Part shown: positions 48,910-59,885 of the stretch, in pieces | How the letters are laid out: every line of letters starts with the position of its first letter | Position numbering within the stretch: the stretch's first letter is position 1 | Source: Phyto melanocephala | Taxonomy: Eukaryota; Arthropoda; Insecta; Diptera; Rhinophoridae | DNA: 64,000 nucleotides | NCBI GenBank assembly: GCA_941918925.1 | Contig: OW799234.1 | Coordinates: 73,676,543-73,740,542 of the forward strand | Direction: 5' to 3' | Program-made: the position numbers and the translations under genes | Notes under the pieces: generated by a model | What the model saw: only the letters and a program-made list of their open reading frames with translations | Told to the model about the DNA's origin: nothing | The model's database searches: none

Positions 48910-50056
48910 CAGTCGTGTCTGGATATAGTGAACATCTCCATATAGTTAACACCAAAATTTTTGCATGGAGTACTCTAAATAGTGAAAAACTCTAATAGTG
49001 AACAAAATTTTGAAAACAACTTCAACAACAACTCTTTTATTAAACTTAAATAAGTATGTACATATATTTCCTTTTTTGTACAAATTGTTTCAAATCAGCT
49101 ATTGCATTTACATGTATGTATTTTTATACCCTTCACACAGTGAAAAAGGGTATATATAGGTTTGTCATTCCGTGTGAAATTTCTACAATTTTCATTTCCG
49201 ACCCCTTAAAGTATATATTTTCTGAAAGCTTATGAATAGGGGAGTCGATTAAGCTCTGTCAGTCTGTCCGTCTGTCCGTCTGTCCTTGTGTATGTTGAAA
49301 TCAACTTTTTGAAGTCCCCCGACATCGCTTGGACCGGGGTGAGGTATTAAAATATCAGAAATATTCGGGAGTAGATCGCTATTAAAACTCAGAAACATCG
49401 GTACATAAACAACTGAGATATGAGCAAAAACCCACGACCACCTCGATTTTTTTTTCACAAAAACAACATTACAACAACAACATGCATACATACAAACGTG
49501 TATACTGGTTAGAGAAAACGTGGCATCGAATCCCAGCTGAGCCAAAAAAAAATTTTTTTATTTTTTGAATATTTTTTTTTTTATTTTTTGTTTTTATTTT
49601 TTATTTAATATATTATTTATATTTTTATTATTTTTTTTTTAATTTTTTTTATTTTTTTTTATTTTTTTTTCTTTTGTTTTATATTTATTATATATATTTT
49701 AATTTTTTTTTAAATTTTTTTTTTATTATTTATTTTTTTTTTTTAAACATACATACGTAAATTTATAATTTTACAATGGGATGTTTTTATATATGTATGT
49801 TTTTTATATGTATGTACGTATTTCATATGGGATGAATGGTGATACAAACAATTGTTATTGCATGACTACACGTTGTGAAGGGTATATAAGATTCGGCACG
49901 GCCGAATATAGCGCTCTTACTTGTTTTTGGTTTTTTTCCTCTAGTTAGCAAATAAAATGAGTTTTTGAACACAAATATCAACCTTGATATAGAGAACAAC
50001 CTGGATACAATGAACAAGCCTTGCAAAAATTAGTTCACTATATCCAGACACGACTG
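48910..50056. mobile_element. pogo-like MITE carrying a HINE insertion
   Basis: The ends CAGTCGTGTCTGGATATAGT and its exact complement (50037-50056) are perfect inverted repeats of about 24 bp, flanked by TA on both sides. CAG ends with TA duplication fit the pogo branch of Tc1/mariner. Without the HINE at 49122-49926 the element would be about 340 bp. A TAGTGAA(C/A) motif recurs inside. Confidence 0.85.
49122..49926 (+). mobile_element. DINE-1/HINE-like Helentron, copy 8 (reaches both ends)
   Basis: All landmarks are present: 5' hairpin, GTCTGTCC repeat (49260-49285), GAGATATGAGC, GGTTAGAGAAAACGTGGC, T-rich centre, GATGAATGGTGATAC, terminal stem-loop (ATTCGGC, ACG loop, GCCGAAT) and CTTACTTG. 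It interrupts the pogo-like MITE. Confidence 0.92.
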
Positions 50057-50091
50057 TATGTATATTGGATTTTAAAGAGTGTCTTTTGCAG

Positions 50092-51906
50092 TAGGGATGC
50101 CAATCCCGAAATCTCGGGAAACACCGATTTTTTCTAAACACGGATTACTTAATAATTTATATAATACTTGCATATGACCCGCTACTTCGATAGCGCAATT
50201 CATAATATTTACTGAATACTTAAGTTCTTTTTGTAATTTCTAAATATTTTTTGGTTAAAATTATGAAAATTTGTTTTGCAGATTCATTTTAGTAAGAAAA
50301 AAAATTTACAGTGATGATATATATCGAGGATATATTTCAAATTTACAATATGCAAAAATTATTACAAAAATAATAAAAGTAACATTTTGTCCTTCACTTT
50401 AATCTTCAAAGTCAACTTGGATTATTAGTACCTACTTTCAGCATTCTATGTATTTTTCAAAATATTAAAATTGCAAAAAAAAATGCCATAAAAAATAGAA
50501 TTTTTTTGTCTTCCGTAACATTTAGAGTAGAATTCGGATTCAGATTAAAAATCACTAATTTTAAGAATCCATGTTTACAAACGTAATAATTCAAAAAGTA
50601 CAATAAAAATGCGAAAAGACAAAAAATAATACAATAAAAATGCAAAATGGCAAAATGTGCAATAAAAATGCGAAAAGGCATTTTTTGTTTCGCTTATAAC
50701 ATTTTCAGTCTCACCTCGTATCAAAAGTCACTAATTTCGAAATTCTAACTAATACAAAAAAATACCATAAAAAAATCCAAAAACCTTTTTGGTCGCCCAT
50801 AACATTTTTAGACTCCCGTGAAATCAATAGTCCTTTATTTTACAATTCTACCCTTATAAACGTAGAAAATACAAAAAGTATCTATCATAAAAATTCAAAA
50901 AAGTACCTTTTTGGTATTTCCAGTCTCACCTCGTATGAATAGAAGTACCATAAAAATTCAAAAAAAATACCTTTTGGTTGTTTTGTTATTTTGCTAAAAA
51001 AATAAATTTAAAGTTATTTCAACAGATTGTGTTTTTAATACATACATACAAATAAAAAACAAGTAAGAGCGCTATATTCGGCCGTGCCGAATCTTATATA
51101 CCCTTCACAACGTGTAGTCATGCAATAACAGTAGTTAGTGTCACCATTCATCCCATATGAATATAAATTCACGTATGTATGTTAAAAAAACAAAAAAATA
51201 AAAAAAAATAAAAAAAAAATTTAAAAAAAAATTTAAAAAAAAAAATTTAAAAAAAAATTTAAAAAAAAATTATTATATATATAATATATATAAAACAAAA
51301 ATTAAAAAAAAAATGTATAAAAAAAAATTTATAAAAAAAATAATAATAAAAATATAAATAATATATTAAATAAAAATTAAAAAAAAAATAAAAAAAAATT
51401 AAAATAAAAATTTTAAAAAAATTTTTTGTGGCTCAGCTGGAATTCGATGCCACGTTTTCTCTAACCAGTATACACGTTTGTATGTATGTATGTTGTTGTT
51501 GTAATGTTGTTTTTGTGAAAAAAAAATCGAGGTGGTCGTGGGTTTTTGCTCATATCTCAGTTGTTTATGTACCAATGTTTCTGATTTTCAGTACCGATCT
51601 ACTCCCGAATATTTCTGAGATTTTAATACCTTACCCGGGTTCAACCTATGTCGGGGGGCTTCAAAAAGTTTCAACATACACACGGACAGACGGACAGACG
51701 GACAGACTGACAGAGCTTAATCGACTCCCCTATTCATAAGCTTTCAGAAAATATATACTTTATGGGATCGGAAATGAAAATTGTAGAAATTTCACACGGA
51801 ATGACAAACCTATATATACCCTTTTTCACTGTGTGAAGGGTATAATAAATCCCGAAAAATTCTGAAATCTCGTGATTCACAAAATCAGTTCCCTTTAGCA
51901 TCTTTA
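50092..51906. mobile_element. hAT element carrying AAAAAGTACC repeats and a HINE
   Basis: TIRs TAGGGATGC and TAAAGATGC (inward from 51906) and an exact 8-bp duplication TTTTGCAG (50084-50091, 51907-51914) define it. The CCCGAAATC(C/T)CGGGA subterminal block ties it to the element at 7365-9083. No transposase remains; the interior is the dispersed AAAAAGTACC unit (50390-50990) plus a HINE at 51057-51843. It may have captured or been filled by the other repeat. Confidence 0.85.
51057..51843 (-). mobile_element. DINE-1/HINE-like Helentron, copy 9 (reaches both ends)
   Basis: Reverse orientation: CAAGTAAGAGCGC and the ATTCGGC/GCCGAAT stem-loop at the left, A-rich centre, GGCTCAGCTGG at 51431, and the ACCCTTTTTCACTGTGTGAA hairpin at the right. 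The frame at 51428-51739 repeats the by-product seen in copies 3, 6 and 8. Confidence 0.92.
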
Positions 51907-52107
51907 TTTTGCAGTCTTCTTAATATTTTAACGTATGAGTAATAAAATTTTTATTGTTTTATCCATATAATATTAATCATACGTTTAAATAAGAAATTCA
52001 AATTAACAGCCTATTTAACGATGTCAAATGAATGTAAAAACTGATTTGAGTTCATCTATCTGCACTTTAAGCGACAACTGTAAAAACAACACTAACATAA
52101 CGCTGTG

Positions 52108-52474
52108 TCTCCACGTAGCAATTTTCATTGCTAGGCATAAGCAAAAGCTTCGGCAAAATAACGGCACTTAATTGCTAAAGTATGTATATTTTCATTGGAT
52201 GGAGAACACGACACAAGTAATTTATTTATAAAATTTAATATTTTTGTTTCTAAATTATTATCAGGTAAAATTATTTTAATTTTCCTTTGTTTCTGCAAAG
52301 AAAAATAAAAATTTCAAAGAATATTAAACGATTTTAACAGCTTATTGCGGCAATAATTGCTTAAGCAATCAGCAGAGCAATGATTGCGCAATAAATTGCC
52401 ACATACAGAAATTTGAGGTCTACACGTTGCAATATCTATGGACATTTGCGGTAATAAATATTGCTACGTGGAGA
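52108..52474. mobile_element. TIR MITE, unclassified
   Basis: The left end TCTCCACGTAGCAATTTTCA and the right end read inward (TCTCCACGTAGCAATATTTA) are inverted repeats of about 20 bp. Internally, TTGCTTAAGCAA and other TTGC/GCAA palindromes occur. No target duplication was clear. 367 bp, non-coding. Confidence 0.65.
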
Positions 52475-52880
52475 CCGCGGGTAAGAGTTTTCATACACAA
52501 TTTGACTCATCTATGTTAAACGCACGATCGCCAATGTGAACTCAAATGTCAAAATCATTCACTTGTTCTTTTGTGTTCGATTAGTCAAACTATTTTGCAA
52601 ATCAGAGTCAATAGAACATTGTAACATACTTTTTTACTTAAAATTTCGATTATTTAATGGTCTTTTATATTTAATTACTTTTTTTTCGTCACTAATTTTT
52701 AATAATATCCTTTTTTATATATTAATAGACAATATGATTTTGTGATTTTGCATTTATTATATACAACTGATCAATACATAAAAAGTTGTATTTTTATACA
52801 AACAATTTTGTATTTTTTGCAACACTTTTAACAAAAATCGCTAGAAAAGTTTACATTACTAAATCTGGCTTAGTTTCTAC
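52475..52880. other. Spacer, no gene seen
   Basis: AT-rich sequence. The frame at 52536-52745 has no recognisable feature. The last 8 bases are the target duplication of the next element. Confidence 0.4.
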
Positions 52881-53065
52881 CAGGGTACACTTATACGAGG
52901 TGGCGGTGCCAGCCCAGCTTACTATTTTTTTTGTGTTCTGGAGAATGTCAAACTACATATTTAAAAAAATTATTTCAACTTCGGAAGTTGTCAAACTCCA
53001 TACATAAAAAAAGAGAGACAAAAATTGCTCTCCTTAACGCTATCACCTTATGTATTTACACCATG
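52881..53065. mobile_element. hAT MITE, 185 bp (copy 1)
   Basis: The element starts CAGGGTACACTTATAC and ends in GTATTTACACCATG. Exact 8-bp duplication GTTTCTAC on both sides (52873-52880, 53066-53073). It shares GTGCCAGCCCAGCT and the CTCCTTAACGC(T/C)ATCACCTTA block with the inverted 185-bp copy at 59701-59885. Confidence 0.85.
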
Positions 53066-53570
53066 GTTTCTACTACCTGTGACCAACTATATGGTATTTG
53101 ACGATAAAAATATACAAAAAAAAAATAAAATAAAATAATAATAAGATGCTTCTGTAAGGTTGCCTTGTAAAGTAAGACAAATTAGTTTTTTTTTAAAAAG
53201 TATCAACAAAAATTAAACAACAGAACGCCATGTCACAGAAAGAAAATGGAATGTAAAGGCTTATAAAGCCTTAAGGATGGAAACAAATGTCACTTAAATG
53301 ACCCCCGTTTTAAGCTTCACAATGATTGCCTTGTTTAAGAGCAGTTTCCATACCATTTTCACAGTTTTTACAACAATATTAACCTTGAGCTTAAGGCGTG
53401 TTTACATATACTCGCTTGTTCAAATAGCCCTAAAAAATAGTCTGGTGCTGACAAATTTTGATAACGCGCTGACTAATTAATTTTCCTCAAAATCTTTACT
53501 TTAAAAAGTGAAATTATGTCTCGAGCAGTATGAACAATGGCTCCATCCTCCATCTCAATGAACTTCATCA
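53066..53570. other. Spacer, no gene seen
   Basis: No supported gene; the frame at 53298-53480 has no motif. Confidence 0.35.
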
Positions 53571-53719
53571 TGCTAGGTGCACAATTGGGATGAACGAAGA
53601 ATTTTTTGTGGCGAATATTCGTCATCAAAAATAAAAGATATTTGTGTATATGAGAATACATACAGTTGTGGCGTCAGTCGAAGTTTGCTATATGCGGTGA
53701 ACTCTGCATTAGATTTATC
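53571..53719. mobile_element. Truncated Harbinger-like MITE
   Basis: Starts TGCTAGGTGCACAATTGGGA and follows the left 145 bases of the element at 46095 (including GGCGTCAGTCGAAGTTTGCT) before diverging at about 53719. The right terminus is missing. Substitutions show it is older or under no constraint. Confidence 0.8.
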
Positions 53720-54176
53720 CTTCATCTCAAATTTTTGTCTGGTGTCAGGCTCTTAAAGTCAGTTACTTCGGAAAATTTCTTTTAACACCTTACAGCTGAT
53801 TGCTTTAAGAAATGACATCGAAATCTTTCAAAAGTATTTGTGCTTAGGCCATACACAAATCGAATGCGATTCAGTCCAGTGATTGTCAGTCAGTGATTGA
53901 AAGAAACATAAAATAAAGACCTTTTTTGTATCAGATATCATCCGTCCCCTTACAAGATTCACTATATAGAACATAATTTTTTCAAAGAATAAAAAAAAAT
54001 TTCTTCAATCCATAAGATCTAGAATAAAAACAGATGATCTGTAAGAGATTGATACAAAGTGTTTACGTTTAAAAATTTAATTTTGATTCTGAATTTTTAA
54101 AAAATGTTAATCTCAACATAACTTTGCCTCAATTTTACAAAAGCTACATTGACAAAAATGCAAATATGGGTTAAAC
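53720..54176. other. Spacer, no gene seen
   Basis: AT-rich and non-coding as far as I can see. Its last 8 bases are the target duplication of the next element. Confidence 0.4.
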
Positions 54177-54384
54177 CAAGGCATATTTATTCATCAGGTA
54201 CTCTTGATTCGCCAGCTGATTATTTTTTTCAACATTTATTTTAAATTTCAGCTGTCAAAATGCATAAATAAAAAACTATTTTCTCTCTTTTCTAATTTAT
54301 TTCAAATGTCAAACTTCATATATAAAAAATATAAACGAAAAATTCTCTCCGAACTGCAATTACCTGATGAATAAATATGCCTTG
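54177..54384. mobile_element. hAT MITE with 24-bp perfect TIRs
   Basis: The inverted repeats begin CAAGGCATATTTATTCATCA and are perfect over about 24 bp. The 8-bp duplication GGTTAAAC flanks it (54169-54176, 54385-54392). Its interior (CCAGCTGATTATTTTTTTC, AATTCTCTCC) resembles the 185-bp MITEs, so it is probably a diverged relative. 208 bp, non-coding. Confidence 0.88.
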
Positions 54385-54599
54385 GGTTAAACGATCTCAA
54401 ATTAATTTAAAAATTGCTGTTTTGACATCGCTGTTACCAATTTTTTTAATCACCTACATACGAAAAACAATAGCTATCAGCTTGAAGTTTAGTTTAGTGA
54501 AGTTTTTTACTTTTTCCATTTTTACAACTCCACCATCCAACTGCACCTTAGTAATCAGTGTGTTATGTTGACCGACATTATGTGCAACATTAAATTTAA

Positions 54600-54879
54600 C
54601 CCTGGAGTACTAACCATATTTCACATCCGTTGCAACTAACGTTCGTCAATTCGACGACACATTTTTCTTTAACTTTTTTTTATAAATTAAAAAAAAATCT
54701 TTACAATATCGATCTTATAAGACTTTGTATTCCCCAATATATTAAAACTGCTTATAGCAAAAGCAATTCAGGAACTAACGCTTCACAAAATTTACATAAG
54801 CGTGATCGACGCATGCAATAGAAAGAATAGTATTAAGAGAGATGTGCTCGACAAATCGACAAACGTTCCTATTCTAGAG
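54600..54879. mobile_element. piggyBac-like MITE
   Basis: TTAA lies on both sides (54596-54599, 54880-54883). The ends are CCCTGGAGTA and, inward from the right, CTCTAGAATA. Subterminal ACGTT(C/T)GTC(A/G)ATT(C/T)GTCGA matches between both ends in inverted order. TTAA target sites with CCCT-type ends are typical of piggyBac. 280 bp, non-coding. Confidence 0.7.
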
Positions 54880-55861
54880 TTAACTGTAATAAAATAACAT
54901 AAAAATTATCAATGATAATTTCAAGGCGGCAATTCTTGTTCTGTGAAGCTGTTGAATATTTATAACAAATTTGTACAATCAAAGGCATTGTGACACCAAA
55001 TAATATGACACTGGGAAACTTTTTAATTTCACAGTTTTATTGAAGGAACTGAACTGGTCCTGATGAACATATAAGTAATGAAATGTTTTGAAAATCTAGC
55101 CAAAAGTTTTACCACTATGATGAAAAAAAAACGAAAATAAAATTGCCATATCACCACACTCAAGGCATATCCATTTTCGCCTTGACCACACTCAAAATTC
55201 AATCTCCACGGTTGGCGAGAAATTGCCATATCTGACGGCTCTGATTGTGATTGTAACTTATTCAGCATTTACAATTTTAGTACTTGATTGTGGTCTAAGC
55301 TAAAACAAAAAGGTGTCTAAACTAGTTGCACCTTATTCGAATTACATAACATGAATGTAATTTCTAATCGCTTGTAAACGCATCTCTTCGCAACTATAAT
55401 TTTCGAAATTACGTTAAGATTCGAAAATGTTAACTCTTCGAAATTATTGTTATTATCCGTAATTACAGCTAATTTTCGAAATTACTCTTAAAAATTTCGA
55501 AATTACTGCTTAAAAAAGCTCTAATGATAACACAAAAATATTCATAAGATGGCAGTAGCATAAACAAACAGCAAAAAACTCAAAAATTAAACTAAAAATA
55601 AGAAAAGTTATTATCGTGTGTCCTTTTTAGAAAACAGTTGCACTTGCTAAATAATGAAAGAAAAAAATCTTCTTTTGAACTTTTAAAAACTTTATTTTCT
55701 ACTAAATTTAACATAAGGAAAATGCACGTCTGGAACTATGGAACTTGTGAATAAAATAAAAGCTAAAGAACTATTTTAAAAATTACATTTTTGTATACAC
55801 CACCTGTGTATAAAAGTTTATAATTTCAAAAAATAGTTTAAATGTTGCCTAAACTTAAAAT
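54880..55861. other. 3' flank of ScsbetaG; cluster of TTCGAA sites
   Basis: Between 55399 and 55510 a motif close to TTTCGAAATTAC occurs five times. A duplicated AATTGCCATATC block lies at 55142 and 55224. The frame at 55029-55268 is not recognised. The region near 55780-55861 is likely the 3' UTR of the minus-strand gene. Confidence 0.4.
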
Positions 55862-58800
55862 CTATTTTAACGCTGCTACTGCTTTCTGGGCAGCATCATC
55901 CAAGTCTCTGGCAGTTTGTATGGCTAAACCAGAATTTTGTAAAATCTTACGAGCTTCATCGACATTTGTGCCTTCAAGGCGTACCACAAGTGGAACATTT
56001 AGATTTAGTTTTTTTGAGGCCGCTACAACACCATTGGCAATTGTAGCACAATTGACAATACCACCGAAAACATTTACCAAAATACCTTTCACCTTCGGAT
56101 CGGAGGTAAGAATTTCAAAAGCCTTTAGAACTTGATCTTCTTTGACACCACCACCAACGTCTAAGAAATTGGCGGGATCACCACCATTCAATTTTATAAT
56201 ATCCATGGTAGCCATGGCTAAGCCAGCACCATTTACCAAACAACCAATATTACCATCCATGGCAACATAGTTAAGATTGTGTTTCTCAGCTTCTACCTCA
56301 CGAGGATCTGCCTCTTCTTCGCTTATGTCCATGGCAAAAATGTCCTTTTGCCTATACTGGGCATTATCGTCAAAATTAAGTTTAGCATCCACTGAGATGA
56401 CTTCGCCTTTATCAGTCTCAGCCAATGGATTGATTTCAATTTGTACTGCATCTACGGCTTTGAATAGGTTGAAGAGTTTTTGTATTTCCTGTGCACACGT
56501 CTCAATAGTTTCACCTTTGAATTCTAAAAACTTGGCAACTTCAATCAAAGTGTTATGGGGTATTGGTTTGTCGATGTTTAAAGGAATGGTTTTTATTTTT
56601 TCGGGAGTTTTTTCGGCTACAGCCTCAATATCAACACCGCCAGCTGGAGAAGCAATCAATACTGGTCCATTGTGTGCACGATCCAATAAAATGCAAAGAT
56701 AAGTTTCACGCACAATATTTACACTGCGTGCAACCATTACTTTATTAACCCTAATACCAGATTTAGGAGTTTGTTTTGTAATTAGGCGATTACCAATCAT
56801 TTTCTTGCTAAGTGATAAAACTTCATCCTTTCTGGAAAGAGAGAGAATAAAATGGGAAATTAATTTTTCGAATTTCCAAAGAAATTGATTTTTTTATATA
56901 TTTCTATTAATGGAAAAATAACAATTCTTAATATTATTTTAAAGAATTTGTTTAAAAGGAAATCTATTGAATTTATATTAATTTTATTTAGGGTAAGTTT
57001 TCCAGTAGTCGGAACGTATTTTTTTTTTTTTTTTTTTGTTGCTAAGTGGATGGTATAGTTTAGGTTCAATGAACTATTTTGAAGTATGTTTGTTGTAAAT
57101 CACTTAGACTTACTTAAGTTCATTTTCTCATTATAAAACTACCTAAAAAATTTTTAAATTAAATTGTAAACATTCAAGTATATTAAAAACTATTCCGATA
57201 TTAGTCAAATGAAATGCATTTTTAAAACCAGCTCCGATTTCATCAATTCATTTTTCATAAATTTTTTCAACTGCTATTTATGTTCAAATTTAAGCAATTT
57301 AGAAAATGGAAACTATAGAATAAAAATTGTTTTTTTTTTTAGCTGGCATATTTAAATTACTTAAATGCAAAAGTCAACAAAAATAAAGTTGCTAAAGAGT
57401 AGAGAAAATTATATATTATTCTATATTAGCATTAGAATAAGGAAAAAAAGTATAAAGTATTTTGAAAAACAGTCCATAATTTTGTGAAAAAATAAATATA
57501 TAATATATATTGATTCAGAAATATTTGAAAATATGTGAAAATAAAAATGATGATCTTTAGAAAATTCATTCTCAAGTTTACTTAAAGTTACTACAGAGAC
57601 TGAAAACATGTATGTAGGTCCAACCAGAAGCTCGAAAAATATTAAACATACTTTTAATTGTGTTTTGATATATAAATATGTGCTTTACATATTTGTTTTA
57701 CGACTCAAGTCTTTACCATATTCGTTAAACCTTCTATGAATTAAAAATTCTCTTGCATAACAATAACATTTTCTGTCTGCTATAACTTTAAGCTAATTTT
57801 TCGTGAAAATTAAAAAAAAAATAAAGATTACCTATTTCCTAAGTCTTTTTATGCTTTCGTTTAACCTTAGATTCATAGCGTATTTTCCGATGATGTTTTC
57901 TGTTTCCGCAGATACTTAAAGTAGACTTTGTTAATTAACTATCTTCCATTTCTGTACAAAAATTTTTCCTAATTTCAAAATATTACATTTTGTTATATTC
58001 AGACAAAAGCTGTTGCCGACTTCAGAATATTATATCCCCAATACTCTGTAGTTCTTAAGATACTCAATAAAAACTGTGCCGACGACAAAAGAAATAGTCA
58101 AAAATAATCATCTCATCCAAATCTAAACATAACATAGAGACAAATTAGTGTATGTTAAAATAATTGTACATTTTACGATATGTAAAATTATTGTTATTTT
58201 TATTTATCTTAATCAAAACTGCCTATTAAATCAAATGTTGTCGAATAAAGGAGAACTTACGCTATATCTTGAAAATAATGTAATTCAAATGGTACAATGT
58301 CCATCGAATAAAACGTATTTAGATAGAACTAATTGGATTGTCCCTGCTATCATACTATAGATTAACTACGGTGAGCATACAAATTCTGAAAGATTTACAG
58401 AGGGTTTAATTAAACTGATTTTATATGGAAATTTTATTAGAAAACCTTTAATAAACCTTAGATAATTTTTATACATTTGACAGTAATAATATACACCGAT
58501 TCATTCGTATTTTTTTATTTTAAAAACTTACTCTGTAGTAATGTGTACGCCTCCCTTGAAACCACTGTCAAAAACTCCCTTGCCACGACCACCAGCCAAT
58601 ATTTGAGCTTTAACTACGTATTCAGGGCATTCTAAACACAAACAATATTTCATTCTATAATGTACTTTGTTAAATCATCATTAACTTTAAACACTTACCA
58701 AATTGCTTCAATACCTCACCATCTTTACTAGAGTTTTCCAACACTTTGAATTGTTGTATGGCTACATTGTACTTCTGCAATAAATCTTTACTTTGGAATT

Positions 58801-58942
58801 CTAACAAATTAAGATAGCGTGCTTGTTGAATGCTGAACTAAAATAGAATAATACAATTCATGTTGTTCGTATTATAAAATAGAAAACATCTAACCTTTTT
58901 GTTTAAAGTCTGGCGAAGTATATTAGCTGAGATATTTAACAT
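55862..58942 (-). CDS. ScsbetaG: Succinate-CoA ligase [GDP-forming] beta subunit
   Basis: This is the nucleotide-binding beta subunit of mitochondrial succinyl-CoA synthetase, which converts succinyl-CoA, GDP and phosphate to succinate, CoA and GTP in the TCA cycle. It works with an alpha subunit in the matrix. Four exons join in frame: 58942-58895, 58837-58699, 58631-58532 and 56831-55862, all with GT-AG introns, giving 418 residues against about 430 in the mammalian protein. The start is the only ATG before exon 1; the short Leu/Arg/Asn-rich leader fits a mitochondrial signal. An ATP-grasp domain fills the first two thirds: A-G-G-R-G-K-G at 75-81, E-I-N-P at 228-231, [12 protein letters not shown] near 288-299, and F-G-G-I at 351-354 in the ligase domain. 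[14 protein letters not shown] and G-G-I-V-N-C-A match the GDP-type (SUCLG2) rather than the ADP-type paralogue, from memory of both. Intron 3 is long (about 1.7 kb). Confidence 0.95.
56832..58531 (-). other. Intron 3 of ScsbetaG
   Basis: The intron runs from a GTAAGT donor to a pyrimidine-rich CTCTCTCTTTCCAG acceptor. Its content is AT-rich, including a T15-type run near 57022. I saw no transposon ends or nested gene; the frames inside are short and without motif. Confidence 0.85.
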
Positions 58943-59223
58943 TCTGTTGTTCTTTAAAAGTGGAAGACGGATGTGCTAATCAAAAATTTGTGAATTTGTT
59001 GCAGTCGTTGATAATTTCTTTATTTTTAAGTAATTATCATTGATAATTTTCTATTAAAAGTTTTATATAAAAAGAACTTTGAACTTTTAGCGATCAAAAT
59101 AAAGCAAAATAAAAACAACACTAACAAGACTGATACTAGTTTTCTTATCACAAGAGCAATATAATTCCTTCACATATTGAAACAGCCGGTTTTAAACACA
59201 GAGATGCTTACAAATTAGTTAAT

Positions 59224-59294
59224 ATGGCAGTATTTTCAACAAATATCAGACGTAGAATGAGCAGTTTAAAGCCAACAAAGATGTCCGTTGGTAA
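59224..59294 (+). CDS. Possible short first exon divergent to ScsbetaG
   Basis: An ATG 282 bases from the ScsbetaG start, on the other strand, opens a 24-codon frame (M-A-V-F-S-T-N-I-R-R-R-M-S-S-L-K, then to V-G-K). The R/S-rich composition resembles a mitochondrial targeting leader. A GTAAAT donor-like site follows a codon position at 59292-59293. No downstream exon is identifiable before Sras, so this is a weak call: it could equally be an upstream ORF or chance. Confidence 0.25.
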
Positions 59295-59700
59295 ATAAAA
59301 GACATTGCCGCAGCTGAAAATGTTTTGTTTATGGTTATTTTTTTGGTATAAGTAAAACTCAAAATCAAGAGGATATCAAAAGTAATGTTAAAAAAATTTG
59401 ATAAACCTATTTTCTTGTATGCTTTTATTTGAACAAACTAAATTGTTAAGGGTATATTCATAAGGTACATGTATTCTGGCAACAAAGGCAATAATAAAAA
59501 ACACATGCATTTTGTTTATATATATTTACTTGCATAATTAATAATTTTTTAAAAGCTTCAAAGTAAAAACTTTAATTTCGGTTTTTCATTTTTTAAAACG
59601 TTTGATTGCATATCATTTATTGAAGATCAATAATAAATCTGAAAAAAAATTGTCATCACCTGTGTTTACTATTAAAAACATTCAATTGAATATGACAACG

Positions 59701-59885
59701 CATGGTGTAATTACATAAGGTGATGGCGTAAAGGAGAACATTTTTTGTTTCTCTTTTTCTATTATATATAGAGTTTGACAATTCTTGGCTCTGAAATCTC
59801 TTTTTTTATATAGAGTTTAACAAACATTGGCTCACAAAAAAATAATCAGCTGGGCTGGCACTGCCACCAGTATAAGTGTAGCCTG
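59701..59885. mobile_element. hAT MITE, 185 bp (copy 2)
   Basis: Inverse orientation relative to the copy at 52881: starts CATGGTGTAATTACATAAGG and ends with CCAGTATAAGTGTAGCCTG. An exact 8-bp duplication, TGACAACG, flanks it (59693-59700, 59886-59893). Same length as copy 1. It sits between two genes, upstream of Sras. Confidence 0.88.

Noticed and set aside
55842..56702. Plus-strand frames opposite the ScsbetaG main exon
   Set aside because: Antisense shadows of a conserved coding exon.
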